NCBI GenBank assembly: GCA_030247855.1
Contig: JAPDRN010000271.1
Coordinates: 1-10,439, forward strand
Direction of reading: 5' to 3'
DNA: 10,439 nt
Source: Knufia peltigerae
Lineage: Eukaryota > Ascomycota > Eurotiomycetes > Chaetothyriales > Trichomeriaceae
The notes below the pieces were generated by a model. The model saw only the letters and a program-made list of their open reading frames with translations, searched no databases and was not told the origin of the DNA. The position numbers and the translations under genes were made by a program. This document shows, piece after piece, positions 1 through 7,500 of this stretch. How positions within the stretch are numbered: position 1 is the first letter of the stretch; each line of letters begins with the position of its first letter.

Positions 1-1123
1 ACCTGTTTAACTCTTTCCGCGTTGGCTTTCCCCTACCGAAACGTAATTTTGTCTACCCCTGCCCTCGCCTGCTCTGGGTGATGCCCGTGGTGGTCCTTCC
101 GGGGGTCGGGGGGGGGTCAAGGACAGAAGACGCACTAGCTTTTTGGGCAGACCAAGCTTCTTCTCGTCGGGGGGGGTTGGGGCTCCAGCATGGTTTAACT
201 GTAATACTGTACTGTGAAGGCTCTGTCCGTGTCCACGACGGGAACTCAATACTCATTGCCTTTTGCCTTTTGCTACATGGAGCATGGAGGATGTAGACTT
301 GTCCATTTCAAGCAGTGGCTCGCTTCACCATGGATGGCTCGTTGTGAAAGCCAAATGACAGTCTGTGGAGCTCTCTGGCATGTGTCTCTCTTTCTTTTCC
401 AAGGGATCGTACAGTAGATCTCGAGTCCACATGGGTGTCAAGTTGACTTGTAGTGCTGTACAGGTGCATGTCCGTGCCTGCCTTGGAATCCTCAGGTCAC
501 CTTCTAAACTTGGGAAGGTGAAAAGTCTTGCCTTGCGCTGCAGCGTGGAACTGGGTGCAACGTGGTGGCTCCTCCGGCATTTTGGAGGCGAAACTGAGGC
601 GAAATTGAGTAGATTGGCGGTGGTCAAGGCAGACAGAGACCAGCAGATTGCCACCACTTACTGTAAGCAAGCACATGCCAGGCTGACGTTCCTGGCATGA
701 TAGTAGTCGTACTGTATGTACTCTGTACACTCATCCGTGTACCTCTCTCTGGGATTGTTTTAGGCTCCCCCAGATTTGACTGAACTCTGGGTGCCATTAA
801 AGCCCGGAAGCGCTATACAGTATATACTTTTGTCCTTGAACGGAAAGAGCTGGGCGGGACGGTCAGAATCTGGCCCCAGAAGGCTGTTCAACAGCGAGTC
901 ATCTGGCGTACCAGTGTGTACCGGGGAAGCATGATGGGTGTAAGGTTGAAGAGTACCGAAAAACAGAAAGAAATGTTCTTCATTAGTTAGCGTGAGGCCG
1001 CCGTCTTCAGTGCTTCCTAAACGCGATCCTGGAAAAGCGAGGCAGAGATCGAGCATTGTGCCGTGGTAGTTCGGAACCGCAGGGGACAAATGCAACGTGA
1101 CCTCATGATGTCTGGCACTTGGG
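1..1123. other. Gene-poor stretch, left end
   Basis: No supported gene. The longest open frames are 325-657 (minus, 110 aa), 365-700 (plus, 111 aa) and 760-1137 (minus, 125 aa); they overlap or lack any recognisable motif. G-runs at 101-105, 108-116, 169-176 and 179-182 could form G-quadruplexes. TACTGTA or TACAGTA occurs at 205, 410, 659, 710 and 816. Confidence 0.5.
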
Positions 1124-1152
1124 AAAACGCGAAACATCGGCTAACCTCCCGT
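1124..1152 (+). repeat. Direct repeat copy A (29 bp)
   Basis: Matches 1196-1224 at 26 of 29 positions, offset exactly 72 bp. Two of three differences are transitions (positions 1136 and 1148). It shares the AAAACGC core of the inverted repeat, so it looks like a duplicated element end lying outside the 16-bp repeat boundary. Confidence 0.65.
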
Positions 1153-1195
1153 AACAGGAAGTGATTTATTGCCTAATTCAGTAATCACCCTTGGT

Positions 1196-1224
1196 AAAAC
1201 GCCAAACGTCGGCTAACCTTCCGT
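1196..1224 (+). repeat. Direct repeat copy B (29 bp)
   Basis: Second copy of the block at 1124-1152. It overlaps the left terminal inverted repeat (1193-1208) and extends 16 bp inward. The extension is not repeated at the right end of the island, where matching stops at 1628. Confidence 0.65.
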
Positions 1225-1303
1225 GATAATAAAGATTTTCATATTCTTATAGGCTCTCTCGCCTATTGAAATAAGCACTAATATCTATAAGACCTCTATT
1301 GTC

Positions 1304-1352
1304 GCCTAAACCTTTAGGGGCCTTATAGGCACTCAGCCCCTAAAGTTTAGGC
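1304..1352. repeat. Stem-loop inside the AT-rich island
   Basis: Arms at 1304-1321 (GCCTAAACCTTTAGGGGC) and 1336-1352 (GCCCCTAAAGTTTAGGC) pair over 17 bp with one bulged base and a 14-nt loop. A smaller hairpin, ATAGGC/GCCTAT with a 6-nt loop, lies at 1249-1266. TTATAGGC occurs at both 1247-1254 and 1323-1330. Such nested inverted repeats suit a MITE-like element. Confidence 0.6.
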
Positions 1353-1684
1353 CTTATTTACTCAATTCTAGACCTTCACCCCTATAATATCGTGATAATT
1401 CTTAACTATTCTCTATTCACTCAGTCACTAGTCACTTTCTCTCGTCTTTACTTTTACTGATAGTATCTAAAGTACTCTATAGTCATTACTTCTATGTGAC
1501 CATAATAGCTACTAACAATTGGAAGAGTAATTGAGTCGTTTATCGCACGAGAATGAGATGTTTGAAGGGTTGTTGTGCAAAATCTGATTTTGCTGTCAAA
1601 ATCGCCGTCTAATAGCGCCTTTCGGGTGTTTGGCGTTTTACCATCTGCCATGATGTCTATCCCAGGTAGACCTTTTTGGATACT

Positions 1685-1742
1685 CGTACAGTACAGTTCG
1701 ACACACCAACCCGCCTGTCCCCTTACCTACCGTACAGTACAG
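1685..1742 (+). repeat. Exact 12-bp direct repeat CGTACAGTACAG
   Basis: Copies at 1685-1696 and 1731-1742, 46 bp apart. Each contains TACAGTA, the motif that recurs throughout the non-coding flanks of this window. Confidence 0.7.
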
Positions 1743-3188
1743 GAAAACTCCTCTCACGAAAAGGTCTCGGGGTCAACTGACTCATCCTGTCGTCGTCGGG
1801 ACCACTCGTTCGGGTCAGGGCATGGATTCCCTCAACCCGACCAGCAGATCCCTGCCCACCCTGCCACAAACTCCAGCAGGTGGACCAAGCGCCCCCTCCA
1901 TCCAACCTCGGTGAATTATACGGCGAAGGTGTCGTAGCAGTCAGTCAATGAAAATGGACAAGAATATGGTGGACAGGCAAAAAAACCGCAGTCAGGAACA
2001 TCCGAAGCAATACAGTAGGAGGTGGTTAACCCGGTTGCCCATTTCCGTTATTGGACGATCCGAGATTCAACCAACTGCCATACGCGACGAGTACGAGGAC
2101 TTGTCATGATGACTGACGGCAAGTAGTACAATTTCCGGCACTTTTCCAGTGGACTAGTTTCGTTGTGGGGGGTCCCATTTTGCTGAGCCTTGGGCAGCTA
2201 AGTGAGAGAGTGCAGATTCCGGCGGTTGGCTCACAAAGAAAAGGAGCGCCAGGGTAATCAAGGCCGCAACAGAACAGTCTGGACCACGCCTGGGCAGTAG
2301 TTGGCGCCGCTCCTTCTGCCGAGCTCGTCTGACCCTAGACTTGTTGGGCACAGGCCGCATGGAAAAACGCCGTGGATATGGAGTACAATAATCAGATCGG
2401 CCGTTGTCATTTCCTTTTCCTTCGCACAAGCTCCGATGACAGCGCAAAAATGCAGATGCATGGCTCTAACTCGAATCGTCGGGTGCTGACACTCCCCATT
2501 GGCACAGCTCATGACATCAAGAGAATGGAAACAGCCGATCGCAACCCCCAAACGTCTACTTCAGGGTCTACTTCTGGATAACACGGTTACTCGGTGTGTA
2601 TGTGCCAACTTGACAGCCCTGACCATTGGCAGCATGGCGCAATGCGCGATGCGAGACAGGCAGGTCCCCTGTAATGGCGGACGAATGTCGAGGCTCCATC
2701 TCTCAAGGCTGGGCCGCTCAACATGGGATTTCGTGAAATTCGCAATCCCAACCATCGCCAAAAGCCCTGCACACGGGAGACCCTCCTCATTTTTGAGCAG
2801 AATTCCATCCTTTCCGACATGTCTCTCCCCATCCCACCTTTGGCACAACGCGAAGACCCGATCATCCACACGGCACGCCCTTGTCAAGATCCCAGGTGGC
2901 TCGGTGTTGTCTGTGACGAGGTGCAGCAGATACATCCCAAAGTGGTCAGGCCTAGGAGAAACAAATGGAATGCACCAAGCACGCAACCCACCATCCTCGA
3001 CTAGGCTATACGAGGGCATTCACAGAATAATTACGCCTTCTGGCCTGACGTTTCCAGGCCGCATGATGGAGCGCCTCGTGCCTGTCGAGTAGCCAATTGT
3101 GGGAATCGGTCTATCCGAACATTCAGGTCGCACATGCTTGACGGTGAATTGCCATGACTAATCCCTCCCCTGTTCCTCACATCGACTG

Positions 3189-3202
3189 GTACTGTACAGT
3201 AC
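3189..3202. promoter_or_regulatory. 14-bp perfect palindrome GTACTGTACAGTAC
   Basis: A perfect dyad, followed at 3212-3218 by another TACTGTA. It could be a site for a dimeric DNA-binding protein, but the same word family is scattered across the window, so it may be a genome-wide repeat habit rather than a specific operator. Confidence 0.4.
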
Positions 3203-4268
3203 ATACGTCTCTACTGTAGTGGCGCAGACAACGCCAACGCCGCCGCGTCGCCTCATTCTCTAAGACACCCTTGAAACGCCAGGTCCACCAACCAATAGCA
3301 GCTCTGGATCAGCTCGGAAACCAAGACCATTAGCCTGAGGCCATCGAAACGTAGCCCTTTGTTTTCATAGGCCGAGTTGCCCATTTCCCGCATCGTTGGC
3401 CCCCCTAGGAGAAGACTGCAATGCGTAGGGCTATGGTGCGACTAGTGATGCTGTTCCTGTTGCATATTCGGCTTAGTCGATATAATGTGGCTCCAGCTTC
3501 TCCCGGCCGTGATGGTCTGTTCACATTTCCACTACGATGACCAACTAGCCCAGTACATGTTAGCAGGGCTCCAGTGATACCTCGGACAGGCTATTCGATC
3601 CGTCCTGCTCTTCTGTCGCTCGGGCCCCCTTCTACTGGACGATACTCCGTAGTTGCGGTGACAAATGGCTCTCGAGAAGCCACCAGATGCCGACCAAGCT
3701 GAGATCTCTGGGCTTGCCGCGTGGGACGGGAGGATCGCGTATCTCACCTTTCAGGAGCTGTACAAGTTGTGTACGGATACAATGCTAGTCCAAGCCGTGT
3801 GTATGTGGGTGTAAATCTCTTTTGCAGGTTCGGATCCATCTCCGTTGCTCTTCTCTGCTGTCTGTTGATCCTCGCGCTGTGAACCAGTCTTTGATATCCG
3901 AACAACCTTTCTGATCCTGGGTCCAGGAACACCAACTAGCTCGATTTCTGACTTTGATGCAAGTCAACCCTCTCCATCCACCTGTCCGTCAGCCAGCCAT
4001 CTGCCACTCTTGCCGACTCGCCTACGAAGTCAATCGTCCTCGTCGACTCCCCTGACTGGAGCCCTTCCACTCCTCGACTCTTGACAACCACAAGATCCAG
4101 GAAGTTTGGCAGCGGCTAGAGACGCATCTCACATCTCCCTCTCCCAGGTCCTGCCTCGTTGGTGGTGTGGAGAAGCGTCTGAAGTAGCTCCCGTCTCCGG
4201 GAAGTCATCGAAACTTGGAAAGTCTTTGTCATTATTCACCTCGTACTCTCACTTCATCCAGTCCCTTG

Positions 4269-4331
4269 ATGATAGTCGCCAGTAAGCCCTTCCTAAACAA
4301 GTCGTCGAGCAGGAATCCCAGACATCCGTAA
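4269..4331 (+). promoter_or_regulatory. Candidate uORF 1 (20 codons)
   Basis: ATG at 4269 to TAA at 4329-4331 encodes a 20-residue peptide inside the ATG-poor leader. A GTAAGC donor-like site at 4282, with GTGAC at 4369-4373 and CAG at 4381-4383, could make a 102-nt intron that would cut this uORF; that intron is much weaker than the one at 5121. Functional only if transcription starts upstream of 4269. Confidence 0.3.
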
Positions 4332-4489
4332 AGTCCGCGACCAGGGTGAACACGAGGAAGGTTGTTTTGTGACCACTCAACAGCGACGCAACAGCATAGC
4401 ATCCACTGTATCTGCGTCTTTTTCTGCCGCGCTGGAAGAGATCAGCTGGACGAGGAAGCAGGATATTTCAGAGGGCTTTTCAGAAGCAC

Positions 4490-4576
4490 ATGCCAGTCGA
4501 GGACAGCAGCAGAGCGCCATTCATCTACTTCGACCAGTCTGGCCATCAGTCCCCAGGGAACGGAGTCGCTCGTTGA
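4490..4576 (+). promoter_or_regulatory. Candidate uORF 2 (28 codons)
   Basis: ATG at 4490 to TGA at 4574-4576, with sequence context CACATGC (pyrimidine at -3, C at +4), so it is likely a weak initiator. The peptide has no recognised similarity. It is one of only three ATGs outside the predicted intron in 1.5 kb, which makes it noteworthy if the leader is transcribed here. Confidence 0.3.
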
Positions 4577-4752
4577 AACTATAAGAACAACCCTGCCACA
4601 GATCTCACTTGGAAAAGTCACCGTCTGAAAGTCAATCTCATCAGCTTGTGCCTATTACAGATCTCCAGCGGGCCCTCTACACATCTTAACTTCGACACCT
4701 CCATCTGCTAAGGCGCCTCTATCTTCGTCTGCCTAACTGCCTGTCTTTGTAT

Positions 4753-4878
4753 ATGTGTGTCTGTCATCCAGGCATCGCACACCTCATCGAAGCAGGTGGA
4801 AAGGGTGCTTGGGGAAGAGACAAAATATCTCGGAGGAAGGCACGTCCAGCAGATCCCAAATCTCGAACCGCACCCTGA
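4753..4878 (+). promoter_or_regulatory. Candidate uORF 3 (41 codons)
   Basis: ATG at 4753 to TGA at 4876-4878. It is the last ATG before the 5' UTR intron and ends 615 nt before the main start, far enough to allow re-initiation. Its context (TATATGT) is weak, with T at -3. The encoded peptide is rich in Arg, Lys and Gly with no family signature. Confidence 0.3.
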
Positions 4879-4942
4879 AATCTTCTCCTCTCACAAACTT
4901 CGCATCGCCAACTTATTTTCCTTCTTGTATCGTCGAATTCTC

Positions 4943-4951
4943 TATTTAATA
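4943..4951 (+). promoter_or_regulatory. TATA-like box (TATTTAATA)
   Basis: An AT-only nonamer in an otherwise C/T-rich stretch. If used as a TATA element, transcription would start near 4980-5050, giving a spliced leader of about 370-440 nt that has no ATG at all. This competes with the long-leader reading; both could be used as alternative promoters. Sequence match only. Confidence 0.25.
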
Positions 4952-5120
4952 GCCTTCACCGAAAGCCGAAGAAGCTAGTCAACAGCTGGCTTTGCACCTG
5001 TCGTTACCTGTTATCGCCTGTCGGTTCGTACTGTCTTGGAAACGACTCTGTCCAACTTCCGAACCTCTTGGTCACTTCACTTGTCTCCGCTGAGGCGCAT
5101 CTGTCAAAACCGTGTCAGTT

Positions 5121-5190
5121 GTAAGTCATTCCCATATACCTACTTCTTCGATTCACTTGTGATGGTCACAGCATCTGACCGTCGGCACAG
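5121..5190 (+). other. Probable 5'-UTR spliceosomal intron (70 nt)
   Basis: The segment begins with the canonical fungal donor GTAAGT (5121-5126) and ends with CACAG (5186-5190). It carries a branch-point-like CTGAC (5175-5179) whose A lies 12 nt before the acceptor. Length and spacing are typical of filamentous ascomycete introns. It contains the only ATG (5162-5164) between 4756 and the true start at 5494, so splicing would give an ATG-free stretch of about 670 nt. It lies 303 nt upstream of the start codon. No RNA evidence is available. Confidence 0.72.
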
Positions 5191-5493
5191 ATCCTGACTA
5201 CTTCCTCCCCTCAAAACTGCCTCCTCCAGACCAGACGAGACCTTTACGGCTCGCTTCTGAATACAAGTCAGCAGTCTTTCCTGCGTACATCTTTTTCTCT
5301 CATTCAGCGTACTTGTACCTGCTAGCCGACAAGACCTTGGCCGTGCCCTAGCTCAAATCTTCTTGCAGCTTGTATCCTCTCAAACCGCCATCTGAGTTCA
5401 CCCTAGGGTTAGAGTCTCGAGCATAACAGAAACCTTCACCCCAGACTGGACAGAACCCAATCCTGACCAAGATTCACTTCTGCTGATTTCACC

Positions 5494-6846
5494 ATGGCAT
5501 CAGGCGGCGGAGCGTCTTTGCAACCAACCTTCCGTGGTCATGTCGCCACGACTCAGGATGCTTTGATATTGTTCGAAGCATGTCTACAAGGCCATCTTTC
5601 CCATGTGCCGCGAAGGCCTCACGACCGGGAACGATCCCACCTCATTACGAGCGGTAGCATCTTCATCTACGAGGAGAACGCGTCAGGAATCAAGAGATGG
5701 ACCGACGGTGTGACATGGAGCCCAAGTCGAATTTTGGGCAACTTCTTGGTGTATCGCGAACTGGACAAGCCCTTCCCACCTGGCGAAAAGAAACGTGCCA
5801 TGAAAAAGCAACAGCGACGCCCAAGCCGCCCCGGCGAACCATACGCACGTCCTGATGGCTACGCTAATGAGCAGTCCTCCCACGATGCAGAGGCGGAGAG
5901 ACAGCTCATAGGATCTCTGGTCGATTCATATGGGTTCAAAAAGGATGGTCTCGTAAAAAAGACCATGAGCGTGACTGTCCAAGGTGTCACTCACCATCTT
6001 GTGTCATACTATCTGGTTGGCGATGTGTTGGCTCAAACCCTGCGCACTCCTTCCCAGAGCGACAGCCTTCAATATGTGCGCCCTCGCCTCGAGTTGACCC
6101 AGAAACAAAGCTTTCGGGCTCCTCTTGAAGACGTTGACGATCTCGAGGGTGGCCAGCCAGGATACGGCTATCGGCTCAGTCAAGCTCCCCAGAGAGCCTC
6201 TTACGGGGGAGAGTATAATCAACAACCATATTACCCTGCGCAGTCTTACCCAACCCAAGCCTATACCTCTCTGCCACCACATACCGGCGTTGGTCCTTCT
6301 TATCCAGTTGCCGTGCCACCAGTCCCGGCACCTTATACTCTGCAACAGCCGCAGGTTGCTCCAAGCCACATGCAAAACCATCGACTTGAGTACAGTCAGT
6401 ACGATCAAGGTAGCTATGGCCGCACTTACGATCCGACCTCACGGTCGATTCCGGCGACTCCTACCAGTCTGCCTGCAAGCATGCCGCCTAACATTTCTAC
6501 CATGGGATCAGATCGATCTCAGACGCAGACAGGGATGTATCCGCCGATGAGCATGCAGAGACCAGTCAGCAATATGAGCCCGGTCTCCATGGATATGCGA
6601 TCACAGATGCCATATCGATCTAGCCCGTATACTCCCCAGCTGGATCAATCTCGCCAGACCCAAGCATCTCCGATCCCAGATCGTCGGGAACAGGCGCAGC
6701 CAGCATCTCACATGTACCAGAGCCCAAGGGCCCCCTTCTACCCCGAAGAAACGCCTCAGCAAAACACCCAAGGGCAGTACTCGCAGCCTTCACCCTACAC
6801 CCAATGGCCCGGCCCAGCTTCACAACCACCTCATCCACCACAATAG
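5494..6846 (+). CDS. SGE1: WOPR-domain (Gti1/Pac2 family) transcription regulator, Wor1/Ryp1/Sge1 type
   Basis: A 450-aa sequence-specific DNA-binding regulator expected in the nucleus. Family members (Candida Wor1, Histoplasma Ryp1, Fusarium Sge1) control morphological switching, conidiation and expression of effector or secondary-metabolite genes. WOPR box a spans about residues 12-105 and includes the family signatures RRPHDRER (40-47), SGIKRWTDGVTWSPSRILGN (64-83) and PFPPGEKKRAMKK (93-105), the last a basic stretch that probably serves as nuclear localisation signal. Box b spans about 136-210 (DSYGFKKDGLVKKT, then HHLVSYY). A linker of about 30 residues, rich in Arg, Pro and Gly at its start, separates them. 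KRWT at 67-70 places a Thr at the position equivalent to the PKA-target Thr of Wor1. Residues 220-450 are low complexity, rich in P, Q, S, Y and M, as in relatives, and are likely a disordered activation region. The start sits in a strong context (CACCATGG) with an in-frame TGA at 5464-5466, so no N-terminal extension exists. There is no coding intron. The conserved box a matches the Ryp1/Sge1/Wor1 branch rather than the Pac2 paralogue. The symbol differs between species (RYP1, SGE1, WOR1); SGE1 is used here as a family label. Confidence 0.96.
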   Translation: MASGGGASLQPTFRGHVATTQDALILFEACLQGHLSHVPRRPHDRERSHLITSGSIFIYEENASGIKRWTDGVTWSPSRILGNFLVYRELDKPFPPGEKKRAMKKQQRRPSRPGEPYARPDGYANEQSSHDAEAERQLIGSLVDSYGFKKDGLVKKTMSVTVQGVTHHLVSYYLVGDVLAQTLRTPSQSDSLQYVRPRLELTQKQSFRAPLEDVDDLEGGQPGYGYRLSQAPQRASYGGEYNQQPYYPAQSYPTQAYTSLPPHTGVGPSYPVAVPPVPAPYTLQQPQVAPSHMQNHRLEYSQYDQGSYGRTYDPTSRSIPATPTSLPASMPPNISTMGSDRSQTQTGMYPPMSMQRPVSNMSPVSMDMRSQMPYRSSPYTPQLDQSRQTQASPIPDRREQAQPASHMYQSPRAPFYPEETPQQNTQGQYSQPSPYTQWPGPASQPPHPPQ

Positions 6847-7500
6847 AAATATGTGTGTCATCGGCTCGAGACCGGCCATTTAGCAGACAGACATCCAAGA
6901 GATCATGGACGGATAGAATGCTACTCCCAAGACGATGAAGATTCGATGCCAACGAATTAGTCTCGCATCACATTACGACCATGCTTTTAGTATTGTCGGG
7001 GTCCGGTCTTCATGCCTTTGGTTGGTTCAGAAAAAATCTACTTGCTCAACATTTGAGCAACTACGTTTCTGTATTCTCAGAACCTGCTAGTTAATACTCC
7101 AAGGGAGTTCTGGAATGCACCTTGGTGTATCGAGCCTGTCAGTTGCCGTCCACAGCTATCTACACCTCAAACCATCGTCACAACTACTTTGCTTTTCTGT
7201 ACTTATGATGACCTATTTTATACCAAAAAAGGCCTTCCCCGTCGTGGAGGAGGCTATCAGTCTTATACGAGCCTTGCTGCACACAAGAGGAAATCCAGGC
7301 ACTGGGCGGAAAGAAGGAAGGAGGAAACCAGGAAAGGAAAAGCACATGGAAGCGAAAATGACCCCAACGGCCTCGCCCTTGAGAGTCAATGAACTCAACG
7401 ATATGAATGAAGGATGGCTGTACTTTGTTTTCTGCTTATTCGTCTTATGCAAGGATAATTACCTTTTTTAACTTTACTAAAAAGAAGTCGTTGTGAGGCG
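6847..7500 (+). other. Probable 3' UTR of the WOPR gene and start of downstream spacer
   Basis: Follows the TAG stop directly. It holds a perfect 19-nt hairpin (7042-7060) and a 3' portion with A- and T-rich stretches (7440-7490). No exact AATAAA occurs before 7730, so the poly(A) site cannot be placed; many fungal genes lack a consensus signal. A + strand open frame at 7115-7471 (118 aa) has no recognised domain and lies where the 3' UTR is expected, so I do not call it a gene. Confidence 0.4.
7042..7060 (+). repeat. Perfect hairpin (8-bp stem, 3-nt loop) in the likely 3' UTR
   Basis: TTGCTCAA (7042-7049), loop CAT, TTGAGCAA (7053-7060). It lies about 195 nt after the stop codon, a position that suits an mRNA stability or 3'-end element, and is preceded by AAAAAA at 7031-7036. 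The pairing is directly visible; any role is inference. Confidence 0.5.

Larger units (their letters stand above)
1193..1643. mobile_element. AT-rich element with 16-bp terminal inverted repeats, probable decayed MITE-like remnant
   Basis: The 16-mer TGGTAAAACGCCAAAC at 1193-1208 recurs as its exact reverse complement at 1628-1643, bounding 451 bp. GC content over 1201-1620 is about 38% by hand count, against near 58% in the flanking line 1021-1080. The interior is rich in TA dinucleotides, as repeat-induced point mutation would leave. No target-site duplication is evident at the ends, and no transposase is recognisable; a 65-aa open frame on the minus strand (1454-1651) crosses the right repeat and has no known signature. 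It could also be a relic of a larger transposon or a non-mobile AT island. Confidence 0.5.
1644..3959. other. Long intergenic / distal regulatory region upstream of the WOPR gene
   Basis: No convincing gene. The longest open frame is 2499-3092 on the plus strand (197 codons, Ser/Arg/Pro-rich, no domain seen), shadowed by a minus frame of 152 codons at 2561-3019; overlapping long frames on both strands with no motif argue for chance. CCAAT-type boxes are visible near 2495, 2621 and 3290, and TACTGTA/TACAGTA words at 1687, 1733, 2011, 3190, 3195 and 3212. ATG density is normal here, unlike the leader that follows. Confidence 0.5.
3960..5493 (+). promoter_or_regulatory. Long ATG-depleted 5' leader / core promoter of the WOPR gene
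   Basis: These 1534 nt before the start codon hold only four ATGs on the + strand (4269, 4490, 4753, 5162), where about 24 would be expected from uniform base use. An equal length just upstream (2426-3959) has roughly 30 by eye. The complement CAT remains common here, so the depletion is strand-specific, as expected if selection acts on a transcribed untranslated leader. The + strand is also rich in C and T and poor in G. The transcription start is unknown: the ATG-poor zone begins right after the ATG at 3957, so the leader could reach about 1.5 kb, or be much shorter with start near 5000. Long leaders are known for WOR1 in Candida. The inference that this whole stretch is transcribed is mine. 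Confidence 0.6.

Noticed and set aside
1454..1651. 65-codon minus-strand frame in the AT-rich island
   Set aside because: Crosses the right inverted repeat and matches no transposase motif I know; too short to support as a gene or pseudogene.
2499..3092. 197-codon open frame on the plus strand
   Set aside because: No recognisable domain, Ser/Arg/Pro-rich as expected from random GC-balanced DNA, and overlapped by other long frames on both strands. A protein homology search would settle it.
3826..3838. GGTTCGGATCC resembling a tRNA B box
   Set aside because: No matching A box, acceptor stem or anticodon arm around it.
4749..4770. GTATAT...CCAG as a possible small intron covering the ATG at 4753
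   Set aside because: Only 22 nt, far below the minimum fungal intron length, and no branch point between the ends.
5401..5412. CCCTAGGGTTAG, resembling telomeric TTAGGG
   Set aside because: Only about two degenerate units inside the leader; not a telomere tract and too short to claim a binding site.
7115..7471. 118-codon plus-strand open frame after the WOPR gene
   Set aside because: Lies in the expected 3' UTR, has a hydrophobic tail but no family signature, and no promoter-like features.
7468..7478. TAACTTTACTA, similar to a reverse WOPR-binding core
   Set aside because: Imperfect match to the remembered TTAAAGTTT core; a word this short is expected by chance, and it lies downstream of the gene.
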